The notes: generated from the sequence alone by a model not told the origin. A stretch of 64,000 bases of DNA from Haliea sp. (GCA_016704305.1 JADJAL010000028.1:1-64000), one strand, 5' to 3'; shown: positions 9,967 through 20,070, counted from the first letter of the stretch. Translations and numbers: made by a program.

Positions 9967-10011
9967 CTCATAATCGGCAGGTCGAAGGTTCAAGTCCTTC
10001 TGGGCCCACCA
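9967..10011 (+). other. 3' half of a tRNA(CAU) gene, probable att site at the element border
   Basis: The sequence contains the anticodon loop CTCATAA (anticodon CAT at 9969-9971), the 3' strand of the anticodon stem (TCGGC), a perfect T-arm (GAAGG-TTCAAGT-CCTTC), the acceptor 3' strand TGGGCCC, discriminator A and encoded CCA ending at 10011. The 5' half is absent: bases 9962-9966 (TGCTT) do not pair with TCGGC and no acceptor 5' strand precedes it. A tRNA 3' half starting in the anticodon loop is the classic att duplication left by a tyrosine recombinase. The intact tRNA is expected on the + strand before position 1. Confidence 0.75.
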
Positions 10012-10045
10012 TCTTTTATAAAAATCATAGACTTATAACTGTTTA

Positions 10046-10104
10046 GAGCATCCGACTATTCCGGGGACATGGGTGACATCTCATAGACCGGGAGTCGGAT
10101 GCTC
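10046..10104. repeat. Perfect 12-bp inverted repeat with 35-base spacer
   Basis: GAGCATCCGACT at 10046-10057 is matched by AGTCGGATGCTC at 10093-10104. The pair sits between the tRNA fragment and the glutaredoxin gene. There is no T-tract, so it is not a typical terminator; it may be a regulatory site or the ends of a very small lost element. Confidence 0.5.
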
Positions 10105-10131
10105 AATCATAGCCACTGGCAGGAATACCCC

Positions 10132-10500
10132 ATGACCCTCATCCGCCTGATCCTCGGCAAACTCATTCTGTTTTTCAATTGGGCATTCCCTCCCAAAAGC
10201 ATCATGCGCAACGCCGAGCAGCAAGCCATCATCGATACACAGACAACAGGCCTCACCCTGTATCAGTATCGAGCCTGCCCGTTCTGCGTGAAGGTGCGTC
10301 GGCAGATGAAGCGCCAGTCACTCAGTATCGGGCTACGGGATGTGAAGCGCGATCTGGGTGCCAAGAAGGAGCTACTGGGCGGAGGTGGGAATTTGAAGGT
10401 GCCTTGCCTGCGGATTGAGGATGGTGAAGCAGAGGTTCAGTGGCTGTATGAGTCTGGGAAGATTATCGGGTATTTGGAGGGCAGGTTTTTGGTTAGGTAG
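10132..10500 (+). CDS. Glutaredoxin-family protein with N-terminal membrane segment
   Basis: This frame encodes 122 residues from ATG 10132, chosen over the longer frame because AGGA lies upstream. A hydrophobic N-terminus (ILGKLILFFNWAFPP) is followed by a glutaredoxin fold with the redox motif ACPFC in YQYRACPFCVKVRR. A typical cis-proline block (LKVPCLRI) and C-terminal helix (SGKIIGYLEGRF) follow. Glutaredoxins reduce disulfides with glutathione. The N-terminal segment suggests membrane tethering. This is the first intact-looking gene beyond the element border. Confidence 0.85.
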   Translation: MTLIRLILGKLILFFNWAFPPKSIMRNAEQQAIIDTQTTGLTLYQYRACPFCVKVRRQMKRQSLSIGLRDVKRDLGAKKELLGGGGNLKVPCLRIEDGEAEVQWLYESGKIIGYLEGRFLVR

Positions 10501-10607
10501 ATGACGCTGGTTAGCTAGGCAATAGCGTCTGGTTAGTCAAAGGCTCGGAGCGTCAGTTACTATGGCAAACAACACTTCAGCTTATTGCCCAATTTCGAAA
10601 TCTCTTT

Positions 10608-11084
10608 ATGCATGATCTGGTTAGCGCCATTGTCGAGAAACTTCAGCTCGAACTAAGCACTGCTCTCGCTGCCAGTCAGCAAGCGCACGACAGTGCCACC
10701 CATTCTGAAAATATTGCGTCCAATAAGTATGACACTCTCGCCGTGGAAGCTGCCTATCTGGCTCATGGCCAATCCATGCGCATTGCTGAACTAAAGCAAT
10801 CGATCACCCTTTACCAGAAGTTCCAACGACCTACGTTTAGCGCAGACTCCGAGATTAAACTGGGCGCACTGGTGTGTATTGAAGATGATCAAAAACGACA
10901 GCGTCGCTTATTGATAGGACCCGCCTCTGGTGGCTTGAGAATTGATAGCGAAAGGGGGTCGATACAAGTCATCACCCCCACAGCGCCGTTAGGGCAGGCA
11001 TTGATCGGAAAACGCGTTAGTGATGAGGTGGAGTGGCAGATTGATCAGCACAAAGCGTCTTTCAGTGTTGTGGTGATCGAGTAG
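10608..11084 (+). CDS. GreA/GreB-family C-terminal domain protein
   Basis: This frame encodes 158 residues. The N-terminal half is helical (QQAHDSATHSENIASNKYDT), like a short coiled coil. The C-terminal half matches the Gre FKBP-like domain: a small beta block, then ITPTAPLGQALIGKRVSDEVEW. Proteins of this shape act on RNA polymerase as elongation-type factors (family knowledge). The shorter coiled coil, compared with true GreA, makes the exact role uncertain. No strong ribosome site is visible before ATG 10608. Confidence 0.8.
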   Translation: MHDLVSAIVEKLQLELSTALAASQQAHDSATHSENIASNKYDTLAVEAAYLAHGQSMRIAELKQSITLYQKFQRPTFSADSEIKLGALVCIEDDQKRQRRLLIGPASGGLRIDSERGSIQVITPTAPLGQALIGKRVSDEVEWQIDQHKASFSVVVIE

Positions 11085-11510
11085 AACAAACGGGTCTGTC
11101 AAAGTAATTGGCGCGGGTGTTTGAAGCCTGCCGCTTGCTCTCAAGCTGCGCCCTGCCCCAGCGCTTCGCCTCCACTAGTTCCCGGCAAGCACCCAAGTCG
11201 GTAACCTGCGCACCACCCTAACCACCTCGCGGAAAATTCTGGGCTGTGCATGGGTAGGGTCATGGGGTGATCTGGCGGGATACCGGGGAACTGGAATTTT
11301 GGGGTTCTGGGTCACTGCCGCCGGGCACCATGGATGACCGCTTTCTCGCCGAAAGGGGACGTAGCGGGAGGATCCTTTTGGGCTAGCTTAACGACCCAAA
11401 ACGCCTGCAAGCGGTCCTTAGCAAAAAGTGAATTCACCGGCTTTATGAGCAAAAGCAAACGGCTCCCGAGAGAGCCGCTGCGCTTGAGAATAGCCACGCC
11501 AGCAACCAGA
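11085..11510. other. Intergenic region with one dispersed 37-base repeat
   Basis: No gene is supported here. The only structure found is at 11225-11261, cctcgcgg...gcatgggtag, which recurs with 31 of 37 bases matching at 33254-33290 behind the thioesterase gene. Nothing else is recognised in the stretch. Confidence 0.4.
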
Positions 11511-12037
11511 TCACGGTCCCGCACGCACCAACCGAACATGATGGCCGACGTCGCGGTTGAAATTTCTGTCGGAAACGCCGACGGAGAATTGGACTCTCCA
11601 GGCTTTGCTCGAACTGGCGGCGGAAGGCGATGCCGACCAGAAAGCCTGCACCGGCGTGTTGGGAAAAACGGCCAGGTTGATGGCAGGCCCCCCGCACTGC
11701 TCCTCGACCAGGGAGCCCAATTCCTTCACGTCGGGCAGACGCCAGTCGGTGTATCCGGCGAGCGTACGGCCGCCGCCAGATCGAGCGCGCCCTGCCAGCT
11801 AGACCCACCGGAGCTGCCCACCGCGCAGCCCGCGCCGGAAAGGCCGGCCGCGCACTGGGCCCACATCAGGCCGGTCAGGGTGTCGGTGACAGTGCCGTCG
11901 CCGTGGTCGGTGAACCTGCCGGTGGGCGTGGTCGAGGGCACCTCGCTCTCGCTTCGGCAGGTCTGCGCCGCCTCGGCTGCCAGGGGCAGAGCCAGCGCAC
12001 AGGCCAGCCAGATGGCACTCAGTCGTTTCGCCTTCAT
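11511..12037 (-). pseudogene. Secreted DUF1566 (Lcl-like) protein, frameshifted
   Basis: The start is the ATG at 12037 (MKAKRLSAIWLACALALP), which begins a clear signal peptide. The first part carries the family motif DGTVTDTLTGLMWAQC. Near 11750 the frame shifts and continues as AGYTDWRLPDVKELGSLV, then FWSASPSA and the terminal HVRLVRAGP, all typical of DUF1566. Repaired length is about 175 residues. It lies about 100 bases downstream of a second DUF1566 gene on the same strand, so the two may be a tandem pair. Function of the family is unclear; members are exported. Confidence 0.8.
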
Positions 12038-12139
12038 CGTAGTCTCCTTGTTCAACTGCAGGCGCTGGCTGTCGCGCCAGATCGGCAACCGCTCAGGGCC
12101 GGTATGTCAGTTGGTCGACGCCTTCATCAAAATTCCAAA

Positions 12140-13147
12140 TCACTCTCCCGCACGCACCAACCGGACATGACGGTAGCTGCTGCGGCCGTCGTAGTTGTCG
12201 GAATCGCCATAGTAAAAGTGGACAGCCCAGGCGTTGGTCGAATTGAGGGCAGATGGCGACGCCGACCAAAAATACAACGCGACGGTACTGGGGAAGAACG
12301 CCGTGTCGATAGCCGGGTTGGTCTGGTTGTGATTCACCAGTCCCGCCAGCTCGAAACGGGTCGGCACACGCCAGTCGCTGAAGCCGCACAGCACCTCGGC
12401 GTTGCTGCCGTTCACCAGCACGTCCCAGTCCGGGTAGTAGGTGCCGTAACCCGCGCCCAGCGCACTGACGCCGCCCCAGCGGTAGGTGTTGTTCTTGTCG
12501 TGGATCCCGCCGTCGACGGTTTTGCCCTCCCACACGAGACCCGTGACGTTGTCGCGCACGCAGGCCCAGGTCTCGGCGCTGGCGGGCAGTTCCTCGCCGC
12601 CGGCGGCCAGCTTGGTGTAACTGAAGCCCCCGTGGCCATCGGCATTGTCGTTGTGAGTGGCGTCGCGCCCGTGGGCGCAGTCCTGCTGCTCGATGGTGGC
12701 GCCCGTGCAACCGGCGTTGTTGCCGGAGGGATAGTTGCCGCCAAAGACGATGCCGCTGTCGTTCAGTACCGAATATGACAGTGGCAGTTCGGTGAAGACG
12801 GCGCGCAGGGGTGGCATGGTTTGTCCCCAGAATTGTTGCACCGCATTAGCAGGCGTATTGAAACTGCAGTCGTAATTCGGGGGTGTTGCAGTGGGGCAAT
12901 AATTGACCCAGTGATCAAACTTCCAGCCCGCTCGAGGAATGGCATAGTAGGTTTCTTGATACGCCCCAATGGCGTAGTTCTTGGTGCACTTGGGATTTGC
13001 CGCTTTGAATTCTTCGAGCGAGCAATTCCTGTTTCCGCTGGCGGAGGTCACGTCGCCTTCACCAACGATTTCGATGGGGTGGCTGCAGGCTTGAATAAGC
13101 AGCAATGCGACGTAGATTGATAGGAACTTAAACAGACGCGAGGACAT
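12140..13147 (-). CDS. DUF1566-domain lipoprotein
   Basis: This frame encodes 335 residues. A lipoprotein signal (SIYVALLLIQAC, lipobox before Cys about residue 21) is followed by a Cys-containing region of about 100 residues resembling InlB-type repeat folds, then a DUF1566 domain: NVTGLVWEGKT, GFSDWRVPTRFELAGLVN, YFWSASPSA, HVRLVRAGE. The start is supported by AAGGAG 9 bases upstream. It is probably anchored at the outer membrane. It precedes the frameshifted paralogue at 12037, suggesting duplication. Confidence 0.85.
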   Translation of the reverse strand: MSSRLFKFLSIYVALLLIQACSHPIEIVGEGDVTSASGNRNCSLEEFKAANPKCTKNYAIGAYQETYYAIPRAGWKFDHWVNYCPTATPPNYDCSFNTPANAVQQFWGQTMPPLRAVFTELPLSYSVLNDSGIVFGGNYPSGNNAGCTGATIEQQDCAHGRDATHNDNADGHGGFSYTKLAAGGEELPASAETWACVRDNVTGLVWEGKTVDGGIHDKNNTYRWGGVSALGAGYGTYYPDWDVLVNGSNAEVLCGFSDWRVPTRFELAGLVNHNQTNPAIDTAFFPSTVALYFWSASPSALNSTNAWAVHFYYGDSDNYDGRSSYRHVRLVRAGE

Positions 13148-13971
13148 CGTTACCCGCTCCTTGTACTGTTATTAGTAGGTTGAATTATCTTTTACAACTT
13201 ATCAATTGATATAGACACGATTCGGAATTCCGTCAATTGACCATTCCTAAACGAAAGATTAGCGGAGGAATATGAGCGACCGTGTCCAGACCCTTCACGT
13301 GCAGCTCGATTCGCTAGCCGGTTACCTGAGACGACTGCTTCGCTGGCCACCGCAGGCAACTTAGCTCAATGGTTAACGTCCCCATTGAGGTGTCCAGAGT
13401 CAAATGTCAACCATCGAAACTTCACCACACTATGACCTCTATGCTACGCAGGAGCGGTCATAGCTAGGCTTGATGGGTGAACTCCCGGAATCGCCTAACT
13501 GCGGTCTAAATGCGTCTAGTACGCTGGATAGCCCCGTTCATAGTTGGACCACTGCAAGCGCGATTTCAGCAGATTCGCAGGCAATCGAGCGATCAATTGA
13601 AGTAAAGCATCAGGATACTGAATGAAGTTTCCCTGCAGCCCCTTTAACCATCTAATACTTTGAGCATACTCTGTTATAAGGCGGACAATGTGGGGTTTGT
13701 TTTGCGCTTACGAATAACGTTGGGACACTACTGAGCAGTCATAATAGCTGAAAATTTGTCTTTTCAATTCGCATGTACTAGATTCAAACAACAATAACTC
13801 CCCGAGACGCATCTTGGGGTCGCGCTTAATAAGGATGTTTATATGCCGAACACCGGATCTAGGCAGGCATAACCCCCATCATTCCTCTAAGACCTTACTC
13901 GGGTGCTATTTGCAATGTACTGTACTCTACCTTCGATAAGTAAAGCGATTTCATCAATCCCCGCTGGATTA
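13148..13971. other. Long gap without a supported gene
   Basis: About 800 bases separate the DUF1566 lipoprotein from the M23 peptidase gene. All frames are short and interrupted. I see no RNA gene, IS end or repeat that I can support. The left edge should hold the promoter of the minus-strand lipoprotein gene and the right edge that of the peptidase gene. Confidence 0.3.
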
Positions 13972-16695
13972 ATGTTTACTGGATTAAAACACCACCGGGC
14001 AGGACAAGCGCTACTCCTGATTTTGCTGGTGATGCTGTCCAATCAATTGAGGGCGCAGGGGTCTTTGATCGAAGACGGTATCGTAACGGGCAAAATAGCT
14101 GTAGTCTGGGAGAAAGATGAATTTTTCTTCAATGCCTCTGCAGGTGAAGCTGTGCACATCCGAGTGGTGGAGACCGGCGGTGATACAGCGTTTACACCGG
14201 ATTTCTGGTTGTACAACCCCGATGGAACTCTGGAGGATTATGCATACGGAAGCAACACAGTTGCGGCTCTGGATTGCTATTCAAGCGGTAGTTGCCGGCT
14301 GGAGCAAACGGCACCTGCGAGGATCCTGATTCCAGATGATGGGAATGGCTATCCGGGCAACTATGAAATCCATTTCAGTCGCATGCCCTATGCGAATGAG
14401 AATGGGCCTCTTTTGAACAACGGGGTTGTCACCGACAAAATCGCGCTGGGTGACATTGACTCATTCACCTTCAAGGCCGATGCGGGGGATGCGGCGCATA
14501 TTCGTATTGTGGAGACCGGCGGTGATACAGCGTTTACACCGGATTTCTGGTTGTACAACCCCGATGGAACTCTGGAGGATTATGCATACGGAAGCAACAC
14601 AGTTGCGGCTCTGGATTGCTATTCAAGTGGTAGTTGCCGGCTGGAGCAAACGGGCACCTACAGGATCCTGATTCAGGATGATGGGAATGGCTATCCGGGC
14701 AACTATGAAATCCATTTCAGTCGCATGCCCTATGCGAATGAGAATGGGCCTCTTTTGAACAACGGGGTTGTCACCGACAAAATCGCGCTGGGTGACATTG
14801 ACTCATTCACCTTCAAGGCCGATGCGGGGGATGCGGCGCATATTCGTATTGTAGGGAGACCGGCGGTGATACAGCGTTTACACCGGATTTCTGGTTGTAC
14901 AACCCCGATGGAACCTCTGGAGGATTATGTGAGGAGCAACACAGTTGCGGCTCTGGATTGTTCCATTCAAGTGGTAGTTGCCGGCTGGAGCAAACGGGCA
15001 CCTACAGGATCCTGATTCAGGATGATGGGAATGGCTATCCGGGCAACTATGAAATCCATTTCAGTCGCATGCCCTATGCGAATGAGAATGGCTACCCGAT
15101 TAACGGCGGATTGGTTGAAGGTAGCATAACTACTGGGGATATCGATTCATTTGTCTTTTACGCTAGTGCTGGTGATTCAGCATTTATCACAGTTCAGGAA
15201 CCTAATGGTGATACGAACTTTGTGCCGGATTTCTGGTTGTACAACCCCGATGGAACTCTGGAGGATTATGCATACGGAAGCAACACAGTTGCGGCTCTGG
15301 ATTGCTATTCAAGCGGTAGTTGCCGGCTGGAGCAAACGGGCACCTACAGGATCCTGATTCAGGATGATGGTAATTTTTATCCTGGCGCCTATCAAATGCT
15401 CTTTAACGGCCCAACACAGCCATCCTACCCCATAACGCAGTTTAGGCAGTTTAATTGGCCACTATCGCCATTTAATACAGTCCCGAATATTACCCAAGAT
15501 TACTCCTGTGGCGATGCGGCCTGTTTTGCATCACCGAAACACCATACTGGATTGGACCTGACGCCGACAACGACTAATTATGGTGTTTACGCTGCGGCGG
15601 CGGGCACTATTGTCGCCGCCAGAACCAGAACCAATTGTCCTACAACTGGAGATAAAACTTGTAACAGTGGGTTTGGAAATACCCTCGTGATCGATCATGG
15701 GACTGGGATATTTAGTCTATATGCACACCTGAAGCCAGGCAGTTTCCTAAGGACCAGCGGTTTTGTAGGTAAAGGAGAAAAGCTTGCAGTAGTCGGCCAG
15801 ACCGGAAATGTTACTGGCGCCCACTTGCACTGGGAGCTGAAAAATCATGACGGGCTATCAGACACTACCCTCTCACAATTTTCGTATACTGCCACGCATC
15901 CCGATAACTACGGCTATTTTGACCCTTGGGCACGCATGCAATCAACGGTTATTACGCCGGTCATAGTTAAAAGTGATTTCGCCGGACTTGTCGTAGAAAG
16001 TGGGCCAGGAATTCAATATTCTGACCTTACCACAATAAGTGACAAGCAAAGTTTTGTTGCATTCGCACGTCATACAACAGCAACTGGCGATATTTGGTAT
16101 CGCATTCATCTTCCCTGTCAAGGAGCAAAAACATGCGCGGGTTGGATCAAAGGGAATTATCAGGGTATTCAATATTCTACGGAAATTGCCTCTGCTAATC
16201 AGCTGGAAGTCGTGGGTACTGGAATTGAAGCCGTAGGTACTGCAGTTAGTGGACTATCGGTCAGAGATTCTGTAGGTGGAACTGTTGTTGACAAGGTATA
16301 CGATGGACAGCGCTTTGCAGCTTTGCGGACAGAGCCCCCTGGTCAGGGTTGTAGTAGCCTTTGGTACGAGATTGATACTCCGCAGTTTTCGCAAGGCGAA
16401 ACAGGATGGGGTCTGTGGCGACTATGTTCATTTTATATCAGTAGATCCAGATTTAAATGATCCTGACCTAGATGGAATGGAAGGTGCTATGGACAACTGC
16501 CCTATTACGTTCAACCCTGACCAACTCAATACTGATGGGGCTAACGATGGCGGTGACGTTTGCGACAATGATGATGACAACGATGGGTTGGGGGACAACA
16601 ACGACAATTGCCCGTTGGCATTTAATCCGACCCAGACTGACGGTGATGGTGACGGTATCGGAGATATATGCGACACGCCGCCGGGTTGTGGTTAA
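13972..16695 (+). pseudogene. Secreted M23 metallopeptidase with PPC-type repeats, SH3-like and calcium-binding tail, frameshifted
   Basis: From ATG 13972 (upstream starts to GTG 13903 are possible) a signal peptide leads into four PPC-like repeats. An M23/LytM domain follows with HHTGLDL, DHGTGIFSLYAHL and GAHLHWELK, which holds the zinc ligands His, Asp and His. Next are an SH3b-like region and thrombospondin-type-3 calcium repeats (DNCPITFNPDQ, DNDDDNDGLGDNNDNCP). Such enzymes cut peptidoglycan peptides or surface proteins. Frames change inside repeat 3 (about 14850-14970, net +2) and near 16405. Stop at 16695. It is followed directly by an IS91-like remnant. Confidence 0.85.
14062..15420 (+). 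repeat. Four tandem PPC-type repeats, period 342 bp
   Basis: Units begin near 14062, 14404, 14746 and 15090. Copies 1-3 are almost identical over most of their length, and copy 4 shares the DFWLYNPDGTLEDYAYGS core. Copy 3 differs by several small insertions and deletions (net +2 bases) that break the reading frame, whereas copies 1 and 2 are clean. The near identity indicates recent duplication or gene conversion. Confidence 0.8.
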
Positions 16696-16960
16696 AAAAT
16701 TGTACGGGCTGGAGAGAGTGGCCAAGGCCAACGGTTTCTCCCTCCACACAGGGGTGAGTTGTGAAGGCCGTCGAAAAGACAACCGATAGCGACTATGTCG
16801 GTATTTCGCTCGTTCCGGTGTGGTTGTGCCACGCCTGTCAATCAGTTCCACGGGCAAGGTGGTCTACACCCTGAAAAACTCCAATCCGGACTGGATCGCT
16901 GCTCGGTCATGGAGATATGTGGAAAGATCGCCTTTGAAGAAAGGGGAACGTCCTCAATGA
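16696..16960 (+). pseudogene. IS91-family transposase fragment
   Basis: Two frames give LERVAKANGFSLHTGVSCEGRRKD and then RLCRYFARS with PRLSISSTGKVVYTLK. These match the order of blocks in IS91-type (Y2 HUH) transposases. The N- and C-terminal parts, including the catalytic tyrosines, are missing, so only about 85 codons remain. It starts immediately after the peptidase stop codon. IS91 elements move by rolling-circle and can carry neighbouring genes (family knowledge). Confidence 0.65.
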
Positions 16961-17106
16961 GGGATCAGACTGTGCGAAAACCCAGCGCTCGACAAAAGGA
17001 CCTGATGGTTTCCCAAAATATAACGCCGGAGAGTCGCCTCAAACTGGATATTCCCCGCGAAATTTCAAAGCAAGCGGTTCTCCGCACGATCAAAAAATTC
17101 CGTACT

Positions 17107-17127
17107 GAGTTTTCACACAGTCTGACC
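17107..17127. repeat. Solo IS1182-type terminal inverted repeat
   Basis: Bases 17107-17127 (gagttttcacacagtctgacc) are the reverse complement of the left end of the IS1182-like element at 18382. They sit with no transposase beside them. Either a second copy was lost here, leaving this end, or the segment to 18381 was captured between two ends. Confidence 0.6.
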
Positions 17128-17277
17128 ACATAAGGGACATCTAACTTACTCTTGTAAATACCGTCCCAAGCTGTGTACGGAAGCAATGTCAATGGGTACC
17201 AGATAACCAAATGCTAGCCTTCGCATCCAGTGGTAACCTTTTCTGTGCAGCCATAAACCTGTCTAACGTAACAGTAG

Positions 17278-18153
17278 TTATTCTTTTCTTAGCCAAATGC
17301 TAGCACCCCTCTTTTTAAGGCATAGCGGCAAATGCTCTCTAAAAACAGCGTTCTGCGTTCGAACCATGTAGGAGTTCATTAGGAGAATGCGATAAGCATT
17401 GTTGTACTGCAAAAATGCTCTCAGCAGGTAGGCTTCATTCCATGCCCGGCCCTCATAGCCCCAAGACTTTCTATACTCGAAGGGATAAGGGATGACATGA
17501 AAATGGACGACAACCCCGGCGCTAGTCGGGACAGGATCTCGAAAAATATATAGTTCACATCGCTGTCAATCTTGCTGACATGGGTTGAGTCGATAAACAG
17601 GATGTCATTCGCTTGAAGCGCCTCAAATTCAACGACACCCACGTCTTGTAAGCGACAGGGAATCATACGTACCCTGTCCTTGTCCTCTGCCTTAATCAGT
17701 GACAACAAAAGTTTAGGGTATGGTTCAATAAACGTGGTTGCTATCTCGCCCCCAAAAAAAGTTCATTGGTATCCAAAGTCACGCAGGACGAATCCTAATC
17801 ATTAGATGCAAAATTATGGCATCGCAGTAGGGTAAGGTTGGATTGTCGAAGAAAAAGCGTAGCCCCTCAGCCTTTTCAGATTGAAAGGGCAACGTGTTAT
17901 AAAACGGAATGAGATTTTTTAGAGGCTGTAATTGTTCGTCCGCATGCAGGTCAACGCCCGGTATCTCCACGGGCATTTTGGCAAATATTCTTTCCTCATC
18001 TTTTCGTATCTCATCCAAGCAGGGAATGGGTGAGTAAAAATGTCCTGGCGGCACGTAGAGCTGATCCAACTGCGAACGATAGCTGTCCCTTTCCTGCTCG
18101 AGCTGATCATACTGTCGCAGCTTGCGAATGATGGTTTTTATAGATTCACGCAA
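17278..18153 (-). pseudogene. Class I SAM-dependent methyltransferase, decayed
   Basis: Read from 18153: an N-terminal coiled coil (IRKLRQYDQLEQERD), then QLYVPPGHFYSPIP, FFDNPTLPYCDAIILH, an interruption, then SLIKAEDKDRVRM, DILFIDSTHVSKIDSDV and, after a shift near 17510, HFHVIPYPFEY and WNEAYLLRAFLQYN to the stop at 17278. The pattern is a methyltransferase of the Methyltransf_24 type. The glycine-rich SAM-binding motif expected between DAIILHLMIRIRP and TLDTNELF is missing (about 12-15 codons), and a run of T there also breaks the frame. The loss of the SAM site makes it non-functional whatever the status of the frameshifts. Confidence 0.75.
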
Positions 18154-18381
18154 CGATTCTTCTCTTTTCTCCTGATGATACTCAGTTCAAATGAAAGATA
18201 ACACGAAGCCATTGAACAGGCCTTGTCGGGCTTGCAATACTTATAACTCAATATAGACATATTGACCGCTTATGGCGAAGGCGGCAATTCCCGCTACAGG
18301 CCCAGCCATGACTGCTGATGGGTAGGATAGCGGGCATTGGATTGCGCGTTTTTGAATATTGATTTTGGACCCTAGCCACCT

Positions 18382-20070
18382 CAGACTGTGTGAAAACTCC
18401 TCGACGAGATACAATCTGACCTTCTTGCTGAGGGCCTGCCGTTATGAGTGGATTCATCGAGGGCGAAAGCCGATCACAGGCCACGCTGTTTCCTGAACTC
18501 ATCGACGATTACATTACTGAAGAAAACGCCGTTCGCGTAATCGATGTATTCGTGGATGAACTGGACCTGTCTGGTCTTGGATTCAAAACCCTTCCCGAAG
18601 CAACTGGCCGACCCGCTTACAATCCGGCCATGATGTTGAAGCTCTACATCTACGGCTACCTCAATCGCATCCAATCCTCTCGCCGCCTGGAGCGCGAAGC
18701 CGGCCGCAACGTGGAGTTGATGTGGTTGCTGGGCAAACTGTCTCCTGACTTCAAAACGATTGCTGACTTTCGCAAGAATAACGGCAAGGCCATTCGCCTG
18801 GTATGCCGGGAGTTTGTCATGCTGTGCCGCAAGCTGAACCTGTTCAGCGACGCGTTTGTGGCGACTGATGGCAGCAAGTTCAGGGCGGTGAACAACCGCA
18901 ATCGCAACTTCAGTAAGGCCAAGCTCAAGAAGCGCGCCTGGAGCAGATCGACGACAGCATTGCGCGCTACCTGGGCGAGATCGCCAGTGCTGACCGGCGT
19001 GAAAGCGAAGCAATGAAAACCAAAACGGACCGTCTCGAAAACAAAATTGCAGCACTTAAGGCGGAGATTCAAACCCTAAAAAACTCGAGGTTCAGATGCT
19101 GGAAAGCCTGACCAGCAGATATCGCTGACGGATCCTGACGCTCGAGTGATGTCGACCGCTGCTCGCAGCAAGGCTATCGTGGGCTACAACGTACAGGCGG
19201 CTGTCGATACCAAGCATCACTTGATTGTGGCACACGAAGTCACCAATGTCGGACACGATCGGGCACAGCTGTCCAACATGGCCTTGCAAGCGAAGGAGGC
19301 AATCAACTGCGATGAACTGACGGTAGTCGCTGACCGCGGTTATTTCAGTGGCGAGGAAATACTGGCGTGTGATCAGGCTGGCATCACTGCCTACGTTCCC
19401 CAAGACGCAAACATCGAACAACCAGGCGCGGGGATTGTTCGGCAAGCGGGACTTTATCTATCACCCTGATGACAATGAATATGAGTGTCCGGCAGGAGAG
19501 CGATTGATCTATCGATTCACGGGCCAGGAAGCCGGCAAGATCCAGCATCGCTACTGGAGTTCGGCTTGCCCAGGTTGTCGACTGAAAAAGCAATGTACGA
19601 CAGCCGTCTATCGGAGGGTTGAGCGCTGGGAACACGAAGCGGTAATGGAGGCGATGGAAGATCGGGTGGATCGCAAAACCCGACTGTATGCGCATTCGCG
19701 GCAGTACCGTAGAACACCCCTTTGGCACGATCAAGTCCTGGATGGGTCCCTCGCATTTCAGATGAAGCGACTTGAACATGTGAGCACGTAGATGAGCCTG
19801 CATGTGCTGTCCTAAAATCTCAAACGAATGCTGCAGATGTTTGGTGTTGGACCACAGATGGCGGCGATCAGGGGCTAGGAACCCCGCTATTGCGCTAGAA
19901 ATCAGCGACCTGTGATCGCCTCTGTGCGATTCACTGCGACAAATGTTGGAAAGCAAACCATCAACCGAAACAACCTGCGGTTCTACAAATCGCAATCAGT
20001 GCAACCTGAGCACCATTGCTGGTCGGTTATTCGGTGAGGAAAGCTGAACATTGAGTTTTGACACAGTCTG
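18382..20070 (+). mobile_element. IS1182-family insertion sequence with both terminal repeats
   Basis: The ends are cagactgtgtgaaaactc at 18382-18399 and its near-perfect inverse (gagttttgacacagtctg) at 20053-20070, differing at one base. The element is about 1.69 kb, normal for the family. It contains one transposase gene that is heavily broken, so it cannot move by itself. A third copy of the end lies at 17107-17127. Confidence 0.8.
18444..19878 (+). pseudogene. IS1182-family transposase, multiply broken
   Basis: The start MSGFIEGESRSQATLFPE is typical of the family. The first third is intact through VATDGSKFRAVNNRN (catalytic Asp block). The frame then changes near 18935, stops near 19110, continues as SKAIVGYNVQAAVDTKHH, VVADRGYFSGEE, shifts near 19440 to ECPAGERLIYRF and again near 19700 to TVEHPFGTIKSWMG, the C-terminal hallmark with the catalytic Glu. 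A stop follows at the HFR / MKRL point. At least five defects are present. Confidence 0.8.

Noticed and set aside
11334..12778. Plus-strand frames of 278 and 291 residues
   Set aside because: Antisense to the two DUF1566 genes, whose motifs are clear; these frames are an effect of high GC.
14062..15420. CRISPR-like repeat array
   Set aside because: Units are 342 bp, coding, tandem without spacers; they are PPC protein repeats.
18240..18345. Minus-strand remnant of an IPTL-type sorting tail (LPISSHG ... GIAAFAIS)
   Set aside because: Needs a frame shift within 30 codons and has no upstream gene body; could be chance.
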